61,223 nucleotides of DNA, from contig NZ_KQ465130.1 in the NCBI RefSeq assembly GCF_001308875.1, positions 1 to 61,223 on the forward strand, given 5' to 3'. The notes under the pieces are model-generated. The model ran no database searches. It was not told the DNA's origin and saw only the letters and a program-made list of their open reading frames with translations. Positions within the stretch are counted from its first letter, which is position 1; the number at the start of each line of letters is the position of its first letter. The position numbers and the translations under genes were made by a program. The DNA is from Lysinibacillus sp. ZYM-1. Its GTDB lineage: Bacteria; Bacillota; Bacilli; Bacillales_A; Planococcaceae. Positions 8,798 through 18,397 of this stretch are shown here, piece by piece.

Positions 8798-10273
8798 TCA
8801 AATCTTTACCATTACCAAAGATTTTAACGTATTGCTTAAAGACTGAATGCGATTTGTTGTATCCGTCATCGTCACTAAGAGCTGATTTTCGTCCTCCACA
8901 GAATGCAAAATATCACCAGTGGATGTTGCATTTTGCTCTGTCATTTTATTGAGCTTTTCAATTTGTATTTGAATTGTCTCGAACTGGGAGATGGCACTGC
9001 TTAATTCATGCATGCCCCTTGTCAAATCGGTATTTGTTTGTGTAAATGAAGCCTTCAAAGTATTAAAGAAATAACTGACATCCTGTAAAAGCTGCTCCCC
9101 GTGTTGTAATGCTTTTTCACCATCATCAGAACGCTGATGTGCCTCTGTCGATTTCTCCAACAAGGTTTTCGTAACATTGGTGATACTGACTGTAATGGCG
9201 GCACTTTCCTCTGCTAGCTTTCGTACCTCTTCTGCTACAATAGCAAATCCCTTACCATGCTCCCCTGCCCTGGCGGCTTCAATCGCTGCATTTAGTGCCA
9301 ATAAATTAGTCTGCTGTGCAATGTGTGTGATCCCTTGTAATAAGCTGTCCACCGTTTGTAAACTATACTGTAGCTCATTTACGGTTTCTGCGGTTGAACT
9401 CATCGCATGGCTCATCACGCTCATTTGAGCCATTGCATCTTGCATTTTATCCCACCCTGCCAAAACTTCCTGCTGAAGTTCGGTAGATTTCGCCACTGTA
9501 TCCTTTGAAATCGTCAAAGTTTCATTTACAAAATGAACAGAATCACTCATAGTACCATGAATCATTTGCAAACTAGAAGCCTCTTGCTGAATACTTGCAG
9601 AAATATCCTCTGTCGCTAATAATATTTGTTTACTTGAACCTGAAATCCTCTGCATGGTTTGCTGAAATTGTGTCACATGCTCGTCCAATGCCTGACTACT
9701 TTTTTCGATTTCTTGAAATGTATCTTGTAATTGGTTGAAAGAAGCTTGGACTTCATTTTGCTGATTTTCTGCATGTTTAATCAACTCATTACCCCATTTT
9801 GCCAATAAATAAAAAGCAATAATCACGCCATTCATAATCGCTAGAAGTGTAACGAAGACAATGATGTCATCAAATGGCCCTAACAAAGAAGACGAGTTAA
9901 CCAGATATAAAATGATAAAACTAATGTTTGTAAGGAGTCCAAAAAATACGATCAATTCTTTTTTGAAATAAAGAGCAATAATAGCAATTGTGCACAGTAA
10001 AATATAATGTTTATTCAATGAAAAACTATCAAGCAAAAATAATGTAAAGACTACACTTGACGGAATTAGCCCAAAGATAAAACCCTTCACATAGGTTTTA
10101 ATCGGTAAGAAATAATTACCTACCGCCAAAGCAATGACAGCTAGTCCGATAAATAAAAATAGTATTCCTTTTGATAGAATCATAGGTCCACAAATTAGAA
10201 TGGCTAATATGGATATAATAGCCAAATTGACACGGTGGACTTTTCGTGTATCATAACGAATTTTGTTCTCCAT
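8798..10273 (-). CDS. Methyl-accepting chemotaxis protein without external sensor
   Basis: A chemoreceptor of 491 residues. The first ~165 residues hold about five or six closely packed membrane segments with no extracellular ligand domain. A long coiled-coil signalling domain follows. The hairpin tip that binds CheA/CheW is intact: [20 protein letters not shown] near residue 330, followed by [15 protein letters not shown]. There is no HAMP domain of usual size. Such receptors sense membrane-linked or internal cues. The start has GGGGGA 5 bases upstream of ATG. No che genes are nearby, so it feeds a pathway encoded elsewhere. Confidence 0.9.
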   Translation of the reverse strand: MENKIRYDTRKVHRVNLAIISILAILICGPMILSKGILFLFIGLAVIALAVGNYFLPIKTYVKGFIFGLIPSSVVFTLFLLDSFSLNKHYILLCTIAIIALYFKKELIVFFGLLTNISFIILYLVNSSSLLGPFDDIIVFVTLLAIMNGVIIAFYLLAKWGNELIKHAENQQNEVQASFNQLQDTFQEIEKSSQALDEHVTQFQQTMQRISGSSKQILLATEDISASIQQEASSLQMIHGTMSDSVHFVNETLTISKDTVAKSTELQQEVLAGWDKMQDAMAQMSVMSHAMSSTAETVNELQYSLQTVDSLLQGITHIAQQTNLLALNAAIEAARAGEHGKGFAIVAEEVRKLAEESAAITVSITNVTKTLLEKSTEAHQRSDDGEKALQHGEQLLQDVSYFFNTLKASFTQTNTDLTRGMHELSSAISQFETIQIQIEKLNKMTEQNATSTGDILHSVEDENQLLVTMTDTTNRIQSLSNTLKSLVMVKI

Positions 10274-10409
10274 TGCGATCCCCCTAAAAATGAATGGACA
10301 TTCAGTTTAATTTTCTATTATTATATAGTATAACTACTACTTTTTGTAGCTAAAAATTGTATGTAAGAGCAAATGTTTCACATTTTTGAAATAAGAGGGG
10401 GAATTTCAC

Positions 10410-11372
10410 TTGAGTAGAGTCCAACAAATTGCTGAAAATTTTTATTGTATTGATACACATGATTTAAATCGGGAGCAACGTACAAGCTCCTATCTATTAA
10501 TCGATGAAAAAATAGCCTTGATCGAAACTTCTGCTAGTCCTTCTGTTCCATATATTATGGAGGGATTGAAGGAGTTAAATATTGCTTTAGAGGATATTCA
10601 CTATGTCATTGTGACACATATTCATTTAGACCATGCTGGTGGTGCAGGCTTATTTTTGCAGAGTTGCCCCAATGCAAAATTAGTTGTTCACCCTCGAGGT
10701 GCGGCCCATATGATTGATCCAAGCAGACTCATTTTTAGCGCTAAAGGAGTCTATGGTGCCGAATTTGACAATCTGTTTGATCCAATTGTGCCGATCGACG
10801 CGGTGCGAATACTCGAAGTGAGTCATAAACAACGGCTAAATTTAGGACAACATCATTTAACGTTTTATCATACAGAGGGCCACGCAAAGCATCATGTTTC
10901 CATGCTTTATTCAGCTACCAATGGCCTGTTTGTTGGGGATACAACAGGTGTACGTTATCCAGAAATGGACAGTGAAGCGATTGATTTAATCATTCCTTCT
11001 ACTTCCCCAAATCAATACAATCCCGAAACAATGGAGCAATCCATTCAATTGTATGAAAAGCTACAGGCGAGTGAATTATATTTTGGCCACTATGGGGCTT
11101 ACAAAAAACCAACAGAGGCTTATCATCAAGTGCGTTATTGGACGCCTCTCTTTTTAGAAGAAGGCAGAAAAGCACAGGCAGCATCCAGCCAGTTCCAAGA
11201 ACAAGTTCAATTTTTAGACGCTCGTTTAAAGGAGCTTTTATTTAGCTTTTTACAAGCAAATGGTATTCCAGCAGATCACCCTGTCTATCAAACCATTCCA
11301 TTCGATACGGTTGTATCATCGATGGGGATATTAGATTATTTAGAAAAAGTGAATGCACAGGTACCGCTTTAA
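10410..11372 (+). CDS. MBL-fold metallo-hydrolase
   Basis: A metallo-beta-lactamase-fold hydrolase of 320 residues, probably with two zinc or iron ions. The metal-binding motif HIHLDHAGG is intact, with a later His in TEGHAKHH, an Asp in LFVGDTTG and a C-terminal His in FGHYGA. This is the full set of ligands of the glyoxalase II-like branch. The start is TTG, chosen because AGGGGG lies 8-10 bases upstream and no ATG follows nearby. The substrate is unknown. It ends in a clear hairpin shared with the converging ligD gene. Confidence 0.87.
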   Translation: MSRVQQIAENFYCIDTHDLNREQRTSSYLLIDEKIALIETSASPSVPYIMEGLKELNIALEDIHYVIVTHIHLDHAGGAGLFLQSCPNAKLVVHPRGAAHMIDPSRLIFSAKGVYGAEFDNLFDPIVPIDAVRILEVSHKQRLNLGQHHLTFYHTEGHAKHHVSMLYSATNGLFVGDTTGVRYPEMDSEAIDLIIPSTSPNQYNPETMEQSIQLYEKLQASELYFGHYGAYKKPTEAYHQVRYWTPLFLEEGRKAQAASSQFQEQVQFLDARLKELLFSFLQANGIPADHPVYQTIPFDTVVSSMGILDYLEKVNAQVPL

Positions 11373-11376
11373 TCGA

Positions 11377-11405
11377 AAAAGGAGATGTCTCAGACATCTC
11401 CTTTT
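11377..11405. terminator. Bidirectional terminator after the MBL gene
   Basis: A perfect 13-bp stem (AAAAGGAGATGTC pairing with its complement) around a 3-base loop. It has A/T flanks on both sides, so it can act on either strand. It lies 5 bases after the MBL stop codon. Confidence 0.8.
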
Positions 11406-11484
11406 CTTGTAAGCTTTTTCATGATCATGACAGAGCTTGTTCAAATGGTTTACGTATGACCATGGATAAAAAATTGATGTAGCA

Positions 11485-13302
11485 TTATTCTTGTAAACGT
11501 TCCAAAACTGCTTGAAAATCCTGTTGCTCCCCTACGTCTCGAAAGGACTTAAAGGGATTACTTACTTTCTTCATACGTTCCATAACAGCTGGAATTGTAA
11601 AATAATGAGGTTTTAAGTCGACATGGACCTCCTCCCATTCGAGAGGCGTTGCGACTAAACCCAGCTCATTACCACGAGTGGAGTACGGAGCAATAATAGT
11701 CTTGCCTTCAGCATGTTGTATATAATCTAAATATAATTTTTCATGGCGATTCTTTTTTAATCGCTCAATGGTATATAGATTTGGCTTTTGTTGGCATAAA
11801 AAACGACAAACGAATTCAGTAAACACACGAACCTCCTCATAGGTAAATTTATTTTGAGGTAAAGGGATATAGAGCTGCAAGCCTTTCCCGCCAGATGTTT
11901 TGACAAATGATTGTAGCTGAAAATAGTCAATTATGTCCTTTAAATCCAATGCTCCTGCAATCGCCAAGGAAAAATGTTCCGCTGAAGGGGGATCTAAATC
12001 GAAGACTATTTCTGTTGGATACATAGTTTGTCGTGTTTGAAAAGGAATGTGTAGCTCTAATGCCAATTGATTGCCTAACCATAACAACGTTTCGAGGTTA
12101 TTACAGACAATATAGTCGATCTCATCCATCTTGGCTGTGGCCACAAAGTGAGGTAATTTGTCTGGCCTACTTTTTTGATAAAAGCTTTCACCTGGCACAC
12201 CATGTGGATAGCGTATTAATGTTAAAGGTCGATCTTGAAGAAATGGTAATAAATATGGTGAGACACTTTGTAGATAGGACAAATAATGATCTTTTGTAAT
12301 GCCTATTTCTGGCCATACAGGTTTATCAGGATGTGTAATAGGTACTGTTTCAGGAATCGGAAATAGCTGACGCTGCATGTGCTGCCATTGACAATCCTCT
12401 GGCGTTAATTCCAATCGAAAGGCATGGAATTTTGGCTCGCGGAGCTTACTACCATCAAAATCTATGCAGGCAATATCGACACAAATAGAGGGTTCTAGCA
12501 GCCACAGTTCCTTCTTACGCTGCCCATGTGCCTGAAAGAATGTGACTAGTGTTTGGTGATCTTCTTCTGTCATGCCATGTTTAAATGTAACGACCTCTCG
12601 TAAATGTTCTTTATCATAAACCGAACCCTGAAAATAGCCATTACTATGATCATATTGCGTCACAATCACCGTCACATAACGCCAATTTTTTATTTTTAAC
12701 CATTGACTAGACCGTATGTTTTCCAACCATTTACTGGCTTTCTTCTTCGCAACCATTCCCTCCCCATTGTAAACCTTGATGGTCTGCCATAGGACCTCAC
12801 TTTCCTCACTACCTTGTACAATTTGTATGGACATTACATCTTCATAATCTACGTTTGGAAATTTTAACTTTGTTGCTAGCTTCGCCAATTGCTCTTTACG
12901 CGTTTTTAAATGACGATTGCTTAGCGATTCCCCTTTGAACGTCAAAAGATCAAACACTAGAAAGCGCATAGGAAAGGTTTCTGCATGTTTTTCAATGACA
13001 TCCTGATTTTGCATTCTCCCTCTTTGTTGAACAACGGAAAATTCGCTTTTGTAATGATTGCTTAAATAAACAAGCTCCCCATCAAAGGTTAGTGGTAAAA
13101 ATGCTTTAACTGAGACTTGTATTTGATGACAAAATTCAATAATTTCAGGAAAAGAATGATTTAAATTGCGTCCATTTCGACTAATAAGCTTGGGCTGTTC
13201 ATCCCACACTAAGAGGCATCGAAAGCCATCATATTTCGTTTCGTAAAGCCACTCATCCCCTATTGGAATATCGTTTGCTTCCGTTAAAAGCATTGGTTTC
13301 AT
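11485..13302 (-). CDS. ligD: Non-homologous end-joining DNA ligase LigD
   Basis: A bifunctional end-joining enzyme of 605 residues, close in length and order to B. subtilis YkoU. The N-terminal half is an ATP-dependent DNA ligase with the nucleotidyl-lysine motif KYDG (Lys23), motif III DGELVY, motif IV EGMVAKK and the OB-fold motif WLKIK. The C-terminal part from about residue 310 is the primase-polymerase domain, with the catalytic DLD in FDLDPPS and SGGKGLQ. There is no 3'-phosphoesterase domain, as usual in Bacillus. It joins broken DNA ends with Ku, especially in spores. The start has AAGGTAGG upstream. It is divergent from ku, whereas B. subtilis has them in one operon. Confidence 0.95.
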   Translation of the reverse strand: MKPMLLTEANDIPIGDEWLYETKYDGFRCLLVWDEQPKLISRNGRNLNHSFPEIIEFCHQIQVSVKAFLPLTFDGELVYLSNHYKSEFSVVQQRGRMQNQDVIEKHAETFPMRFLVFDLLTFKGESLSNRHLKTRKEQLAKLATKLKFPNVDYEDVMSIQIVQGSEESEVLWQTIKVYNGEGMVAKKKASKWLENIRSSQWLKIKNWRYVTVIVTQYDHSNGYFQGSVYDKEHLREVVTFKHGMTEEDHQTLVTFFQAHGQRKKELWLLEPSICVDIACIDFDGSKLREPKFHAFRLELTPEDCQWQHMQRQLFPIPETVPITHPDKPVWPEIGITKDHYLSYLQSVSPYLLPFLQDRPLTLIRYPHGVPGESFYQKSRPDKLPHFVATAKMDEIDYIVCNNLETLLWLGNQLALELHIPFQTRQTMYPTEIVFDLDPPSAEHFSLAIAGALDLKDIIDYFQLQSFVKTSGGKGLQLYIPLPQNKFTYEEVRVFTEFVCRFLCQQKPNLYTIERLKKNRHEKLYLDYIQHAEGKTIIAPYSTRGNELGLVATPLEWEEVHVDLKPHYFTIPAVMERMKKVSNPFKSFRDVGEQQDFQAVLERLQE

Positions 13303-13357
13303 CTAACAATACCTACCTTGCTTTTTATCTTCAGTGTTTGACGATTTTGATTTAAGA

Positions 13358-13388
13358 TACATAAAAATCTGCAAAATATATCATAGTA
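13358..13388 (+). promoter_or_regulatory. Candidate sigma-G promoter of ku
   Basis: TACATA (13358-13363), an 18-base spacer, then CATAGTA (13382-13388). The -10 matches the CATnnTA form and the -35 the xxATA form recognised by forespore sigma-G. In B. subtilis the ku and ligD genes are known to be made in the forespore under sigma-G, which fits. The match is fair, not perfect. Confidence 0.45.
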
Positions 13389-13410
13389 AGAAAAACGAGG
13401 TGACAATAGT

Positions 13411-14232
13411 ATGCATACAGTGTGGAAAGGGAGCATTTCCTTTGGACTTGTTAATATCCCAGTAAAGCTACATGCCGCTACGGAAAATAGAGATATTAAA
13501 CTGCGACAGCTTCATAAGGAATGCCATACTCCGATTAGCTACAAAAAGGTTTGTGAGGGCTGCAATCAAGAAGTAAAAGACGAAGATATTGTAAAAGCTT
13601 ATGAATATACAAAAAATAAATTTGTCGTACTGGATAAGGAGGATTTAGAAAACTTACAGAAAGAAAATGAAGAGAAAGCCGTAGAAATTATAGATTTTGT
13701 ACAATTAACAGAAATCGATCCGATTTATTTTGAACGCACTTATTTCCTATCCCCTGATTCTACTGGGGCTAAAGCCTATTCTTTATTGCGTAAAACGTTA
13801 GAGCAATCAGGCAAAATTGGGATTGCAAAAATTATTATTCGTTCAAAAGAACAGCTTGCTGTTGTTCGAGTTTATCAAGATGCCCTCGTGATGGAGACTA
13901 TTCATTATCCCGATGAAGTAAGAAGCGTTGGCGATGTCCCGAATATTCCAAGTGAGCAGAACGTTGTGCAAAAGGAGCTTGAAACAGCTCTCATGCTAGT
14001 GGACCAATTAACGACCAATTTTAATCCTGAGAAATATACGGATGATTATCGTAATGCGTTGCTCGAATTAATTGAAGAGAAAAAAGCAACCAATATGGTA
14101 GCTACAAATGATCAACAACGTCCGATTCCTGAAAATGTCACAGATTTAATGACAGCGCTACAAGCATCTTTAGATAAAACGAAAAAGCCTACTACAAGAA
14201 AGCGTACAACACGGACAAAGAAAAATGCATAA
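13411..14232 (+). CDS. ku: Ku protein, non-homologous end joining
   Basis: A DNA-end-binding protein of 273 residues. The start HTVWKGSISFGLVNIPVKL is the hallmark of bacterial Ku. The body has the ring-forming core with LRQLHKECHTPI and FYF-type elements (YFERTYFLSPD). The Lys/Arg/Thr-rich tail after residue ~250 would contact LigD or DNA. Ku forms a homodimer ring on broken ends and recruits LigD. The start has GAGGTGA 7 bases upstream. It is slightly shorter than B. subtilis YkoV. It is divergent from ligD with 108 bases between the starts. Confidence 0.95.
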   Translation: MHTVWKGSISFGLVNIPVKLHAATENRDIKLRQLHKECHTPISYKKVCEGCNQEVKDEDIVKAYEYTKNKFVVLDKEDLENLQKENEEKAVEIIDFVQLTEIDPIYFERTYFLSPDSTGAKAYSLLRKTLEQSGKIGIAKIIIRSKEQLAVVRVYQDALVMETIHYPDEVRSVGDVPNIPSEQNVVQKELETALMLVDQLTTNFNPEKYTDDYRNALLELIEEKKATNMVATNDQQRPIPENVTDLMTALQASLDKTKKPTTRKRTTRTKKNA

Positions 14233-14237
14233 ACTAG

Positions 14238-14267
14238 AAGCGTCTCCTTCATCGGGATACGCTTTTT
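14238..14267 (+). terminator. Terminator after ku
   Basis: Stem AAGCGTCTCC/GGGATACGCTT with one internal mismatch, followed by T5 on the plus strand, 6 bases after the ku stop. It overlaps the 3' end of the convergent P-loop gene. Confidence 0.7.
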
Positions 14268-14794
14268 CCATGTTGGAACTGATGAAAATAGTTTTGCAAA
14301 TCCTTTTTGTGCTGAATCACCAACAGTTTATTCCATGCATCTTCCTGCATTGTAAAAAATTTAGGCTTTCCAATCTCTTCAAAATGTTTATTCCACCGAA
14401 ACATTTTAAGAAAAATCGAAAAGGTTGGTTGATAATGAGCCTTTTCGATACCTATTTTTTGTTTGATGAATCTTTTAATAATTCGAGCAATGCGAATCTT
14501 ATATGGCGTATCGAGAAAGATGATACAGTCAGCTTGTTGGAAGCTTTGGCTCACCCATTCCTCTTGATGAATCCCTTCAATAATCCACGTGTCCGCTTGA
14601 ATAATGCTTTGTAAATACTCCTGCCTTTCTTGCTCCGTCCTTTTAATATCCCCCGAATCTTTACGAATCCAAACGACATTATCTAATTCATAAAAAGGGA
14701 TCTGATAGGTTTTTGATAATGATCTCGCTAACGTTGTTTTCCCACTACCAACAGAGCCAATAATATGTATTTTTTGCGGAAGTCCGATTGTCAT
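14249..14794 (-). CDS. P-loop kinase, FlaR/shikimate kinase-like
   Basis: A nucleotide-binding protein of about 181 residues. Walker A is GSVGSGKTT near the N-terminus. It is followed by the acceptor-side pattern FYELDNVVW and an Asp in IIFLDTPY that fits Walker B. The arrangement resembles the family annotated as DNA topology modulation protein FlaR and adenylate-kinase-like P-loop proteins. The start is the ATG with GGTGA 7 bases upstream; the ATG six codons earlier lies in that site. The true substrate is unknown. It converges on ku. Confidence 0.8.
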   Translation of the reverse strand: MTIGLPQKIHIIGSVGSGKTTLARSLSKTYQIPFYELDNVVWIRKDSGDIKRTEQERQEYLQSIIQADTWIIEGIHQEEWVSQSFQQADCIIFLDTPYKIRIARIIKRFIKQKIGIEKAHYQPTFSIFLKMFRWNKHFEEIGKPKFFTMQEDAWNKLLVIQHKKDLQNYFHQFQHGKSVSR

Positions 14795-14881
14795 TACATC
14801 ATCACCTTTCATGTATCTTTGTAGAAATATTCCCTTTATTATACAATAATATGAATAATAGAAAATAGAGGAGGACTATAA

Positions 14882-15634
14882 ATGTATCAACACGATCCCA
14901 ACAATAATCTACAAAAATATAATAATCCAAGCGAATATGATTCTCTCTATGCCCACTATCAAGACGATCTTCATTACATCCAATGCTATCTTGGTATGAA
15001 AAAAGACCCCATCATCGAATTAGCATGTGGCACTGGTCGCTTAGCCATTCCACTAGCTGCACAGGGGATTCCTGTTTATGGGGTAGACCTTCATGAAGGA
15101 ATGATGCAGCATGCCATGGAAAAAGCACATAAACAAGGTGTGCAAGTGCAATTTTTGGTACAAGATTGTACACAGCTACACTTACCTATCACCACAAAGT
15201 TTATTTATATGACAGGCAATTCCTTTCAACATTTTTTAACAAATGAAAGTCAAAATGCATTATTGCAATCTGTCAAAAAGCATTTACAACCAGGTGGTGA
15301 ATTTCTTTTTGATACAAGAAATGCTATTTTAAATGAGCTATCGGTCATTGATGAATATGAGGAACAAACGATCACAAGTAATGGTGAGAAACGACTCACC
15401 CTCCATCGTGAAGAATATAACCCCGTCACACAAATCTTAACGTGCAGTGCCGTTGATCAACAAGGGCAAAAATCATTTGAAGATTCCATTTTATTGCGCT
15501 ATACATATCCTATGGAAATGACAAGACTATTACAGCAAAATGGCTTTGAGTTACTACATCTTTACGGTTCGTGGCAAAAAAATGACTTTCATGCACAGAG
15601 TCCCTCAATGATTGTCCATGTGCGTTCACGATAA
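14882..15634 (+). CDS. Class I SAM-dependent methyltransferase
   Basis: A soluble methyltransferase of 250 residues with the Rossmann-type core. Motif I is IIELACGTGRLAIPLA, followed by an acidic residue at the end of the next strand (VYGVDLHEGMM) and the post-I pattern VQDCTQLHL. The C-terminal half is beta-rich, as in methyltransferase-25-like members. The substrate is unknown. GAGGAGG lies 7 bases before ATG. The start of the next gene lies 58 bases beyond the stop, and the two may be co-transcribed. Confidence 0.87.
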   Translation: MYQHDPNNNLQKYNNPSEYDSLYAHYQDDLHYIQCYLGMKKDPIIELACGTGRLAIPLAAQGIPVYGVDLHEGMMQHAMEKAHKQGVQVQFLVQDCTQLHLPITTKFIYMTGNSFQHFLTNESQNALLQSVKKHLQPGGEFLFDTRNAILNELSVIDEYEEQTITSNGEKRLTLHREEYNPVTQILTCSAVDQQGQKSFEDSILLRYTYPMEMTRLLQQNGFELLHLYGSWQKNDFHAQSPSMIVHVRSR

Positions 15635-15692
15635 ACAAGAACACGTATTCCCCTTCTGTGCTATAATAAAAGAAAAACTAGGAGACCATTTT

Positions 15693-16709
15693 ATGCTGCC
15701 CATTCATGAACATATGGCCAAACAGCAAATAGCAGGCCTTAGTCTTACCTATATTGAAGATGGAGCGATTCAAAAAACAGAGTGCTTCGGGGTTTTAGAA
15801 CTCGGAACAACTAACAAAGTAAATGAAGAAACCATTTTTAATGCCTGTTCAATCAGTAAACTGCTCACAAGCATTTTAGTGCTAAAGCTGGTAGAGCAAG
15901 GTGAAGTCGACTTAGATGAGGATATTAATCATAAACTTATTTCTTGGAAGATGCCGGAGAGTGATTATACCCGTGCAAAAAAAGTGACGTTACGAAGCTT
16001 ATTAAGTCATCAAGCTGGTATTGTTGATCCGGAAGATAGCTTTCCTCCCCTACATCCAGTGGTGCAATGGCCTTCCATGCAGGATTTATTGCAAGGGGCA
16101 ACACCCTATTGTCCGAAACCAATCGAAAGCACATTTGAACCATTTCAGGAATTTCATTATTCTGATGCAGGCTATTGCATCGTTCAATTGCTAATTGAGG
16201 AATTCACAGGCACTACATTTCCAACGCTCATGACCAACCTAATCTTTCAACCACTAGCTATGAATCACAGTTTTTTCTCATCTACGCTTCCAACAGATCA
16301 TTCAGCATGTGGTCATCATAAGAATGGCACCTTAACGACGCCAAGTCATCCACTATACCCTTACCATGCAGCATGTGGAATTTGGACGACACCATCAGAT
16401 TTAGCTAACTTGTTAATAGAGATTATGCAGTCACTCAATGGGAAAGGGAAATTGGACCTGACAAGTACTACAATTCATGAACTAATGCATCCACAAGGCT
16501 GTAAGGAATGGGGAGGGCTTGGCGTATTTTTGGATGGCCAAGGTGAACAACTTGAAATTTCTTCCCTTGGCTGGGGTGTTGGCTATCAATGCATGCTAGT
16601 TGCTTACCCCTATTTAGAAAAAGGCTTTGTCATCATGTCGAACACAGATACAGGTGTCCATCAGATGCAAGGAATCATGGGTGACATCTACCGTTCCTTT
16701 GTCCAATAA
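15693..16709 (+). CDS. Serine hydrolase, beta-lactamase family
   Basis: A cytosolic or loosely secreted serine hydrolase of 338 residues in the class C beta-lactamase/penicillin-binding fold. The active-site SxxK is SISK (NACSISKLLTS). The Tyr motif reads FHYSDAGYCIVQLL, in the usual YxN position. No signal peptide is seen. The start is the ATG with AGGAG 8 bases upstream; the frame is open earlier but overlaps the methyltransferase end. Such proteins act as esterases or D-amino peptidases; the substrate is unknown. It ends in a hairpin shared with the next, convergent gene. Confidence 0.87.
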   Translation: MLPIHEHMAKQQIAGLSLTYIEDGAIQKTECFGVLELGTTNKVNEETIFNACSISKLLTSILVLKLVEQGEVDLDEDINHKLISWKMPESDYTRAKKVTLRSLLSHQAGIVDPEDSFPPLHPVVQWPSMQDLLQGATPYCPKPIESTFEPFQEFHYSDAGYCIVQLLIEEFTGTTFPTLMTNLIFQPLAMNHSFFSSTLPTDHSACGHHKNGTLTTPSHPLYPYHAACGIWTTPSDLANLLIEIMQSLNGKGKLDLTSTTIHELMHPQGCKEWGGLGVFLDGQGEQLEISSLGWGVGYQCMLVAYPYLEKGFVIMSNTDTGVHQMQGIMGDIYRSFVQ

Positions 16710-16711
16710 AA

Positions 16712-16740
16712 AAAGAGGCTATTTCTTAAGCCTCTTTCCT
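16712..16740. terminator. Shared terminator of two convergent genes
   Basis: Stem AAAGAGGCT/AGCCTCTTT with an 8-base loop; A-rich on the left and T/C-rich on the right. It overlaps the last codons of the DHFR-like gene on the minus strand. Confidence 0.7.
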
Positions 16741-17259
16741 CACTTGGTAATGCATTTGAACCATTTGCCCGTATCGCTTTGTCTCTAGCAACTTTAAATC
16801 TTCGAATGGACGAGGTTGTTTAAATAATGGAATACCTGATCCTAATAAATGTGGCGTAATCGTGATAATCCATTCATCAATTAACTGCTCCTGCAAAAAT
16901 GCATCCAATAGATCAGCTCCCCCAACCATCCAAATTTTCGCACCTTGTTGTTGTTTTAATTTTTTAGTAAATGAGACAACATCCTCTTGGACAAACTCCA
17001 CATGCTCATCTTCTTCTGTTTGAGATGTGGTAAACACATAACATTTCTTATCAGGATAAGGGAAAGAATCGATATGTTCTATGACGTAATCATATGTTCG
17101 TTTCCCCATTATAATGGTATCGATCGTTTGATACATATCGGTGTAACCATTATCCCCTTCTCCCTCTGTTTCTTCCAGCCACTGCAAGTCATCATTTTCC
17201 TTGGCAATAAACCCATCTAAACTCATTCCGATAAATACTACTATTTCTCGTGCCATCAT
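16726..17259 (-). CDS. Dihydrofolate reductase family protein (RibD-C like)
   Basis: A soluble reductase-fold protein of about 177 residues, related to B. subtilis YwjB/YyaP. It starts VFIGMSLDGFIA, has the conserved acidic/Trp element NDDLQWL, then IIMGKRTYD and the NADPH-contact VGGADLLDAFL, ending with the LLGSGIPLF motif. The start ATG follows GAGGAG by 5 bases; the next codon is also ATG and either may be used. The real substrate is unknown for the family. It is divergent from the WYL regulator at 17358, which probably controls it. Confidence 0.87.
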   Translation of the reverse strand: MMAREIVVFIGMSLDGFIAKENDDLQWLEETEGEGDNGYTDMYQTIDTIIMGKRTYDYVIEHIDSFPYPDKKCYVFTTSQTEEDEHVEFVQEDVVSFTKKLKQQQGAKIWMVGGADLLDAFLQEQLIDEWIITITPHLLGSGIPLFKQPRPFEDLKLLETKRYGQMVQMHYQVRKEA

Positions 17260-17357
17260 GTCAGCTCCTCTTCTTTTGAAAATCTCTTGTACAAAGACTA
17301 TACTAAACATAAAACATGACAACTATTGTCATAATTAAATAAAAAAGGTGAAAAAAT

Positions 17358-18302
17358 ATGTCCAAGGCGAAACGATTACTTGATATTTTGTTATTTGTCA
17401 GCGCTAAAAAGCAATTTACAGCCCAGGAAATTGCTGATACCTTCAATATTTCGGTGCGAACGGTGCATCGTTATCTTTTAGATTTAAGTGATATGGGGTT
17501 ACCAATCTACGCGGAACAAGGAAGAAATGGTGGTTACACAGTGCTTTCAAGCACTATTCTTCCTCCCATTTTATTTACTGAGGACGAAGCAGTTGCTATT
17601 TTCTTTGCGTTTCAATCGCTGCAATATTATCGTGATTTACCATTTAACACAGAATTGAAGTCTGTGTCACAAAAACTTTATAATTCCTTACAGAATGAGG
17701 CACAAAAAAAGGTGGACAGTCTTCAATCATATATTGCCTTTTGGAAACCTAAGCGTACTATTTCTACACCTCTATTATCAGACGTTTTAGAAGCCGTTAT
17801 GAACCATTCACAATTAGAAATCCAATATGAATCTAAATCAGGCATCACAACTAAGCTTGTCCATGCTATTGGTGTATATGCGCATGATGGCCTATGGTAT
17901 ATGCCTGCTATTCATTTAAAAACAGAAAAAACCCTTCTATTTCGAGTAGATCGTATTCATTCTATGATTGTAATTAATAACGGGTATAAGTCTTCTATTC
18001 ATTTACAACAGTGGCTAGAAAATCCCCTTGAACCCCAGCAACCCATTCGTTTATATGTAGAATTAACAAGGGAAGGTGTTCGACAATGCACAAGTGAGCC
18101 GATTTTTGAGAAGACAGTTATTTGTCATAGTGATGGTACAGGCTATATCGATACCATAATCGACCAAGGAGAGATTCATTTTATTAGCGCCTTTTTTTAT
18201 CGACTAGGCCAACATGCGATCGTCAAAGAACCTCCCGAATTAATTCAGCTTTTGCGTAAACATGCGCAGGACATACTAGCAACATATCCTAATGAGAGCT
18301 AA
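17358..18302 (+). CDS. YafY-type HTH and WYL-domain transcriptional regulator
   Basis: A DNA-binding regulator of 314 residues. The N-terminal winged helix is seen as FTAQEIADTFNISVRTVHRY, followed by GRNGGYTV, the DeoR/YafY wing. The middle and C-terminal parts form a WYL sensor domain with IHAIGVYAHDGLWYMPAIHL and RVDRI. WYL domains bind small ligands or nucleic acid. It reads away from the DHFR-like gene with about 100 bases between the starts, a common regulator-target layout. The start has AAGGTGA 7 bases before ATG. Confidence 0.88.
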   Translation: MSKAKRLLDILLFVSAKKQFTAQEIADTFNISVRTVHRYLLDLSDMGLPIYAEQGRNGGYTVLSSTILPPILFTEDEAVAIFFAFQSLQYYRDLPFNTELKSVSQKLYNSLQNEAQKKVDSLQSYIAFWKPKRTISTPLLSDVLEAVMNHSQLEIQYESKSGITTKLVHAIGVYAHDGLWYMPAIHLKTEKTLLFRVDRIHSMIVINNGYKSSIHLQQWLENPLEPQQPIRLYVELTREGVRQCTSEPIFEKTVICHSDGTGYIDTIIDQGEIHFISAFFYRLGQHAIVKEPPELIQLLRKHAQDILATYPNES

Positions 18303-18397
18303 TCCCAATATGACGATTTTGTAAGATTCACGTAACATACATCGTTACTAGTTTTTGGGAAAGTACCTTATACTTGGTCTTGAAGGAGGAGATGACG

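Noticed and set aside
14225..14614. 129-codon plus-strand frame after ku
   Set aside because: Antisense to the P-loop kinase, whose Walker A motif and ribosome site are clear.
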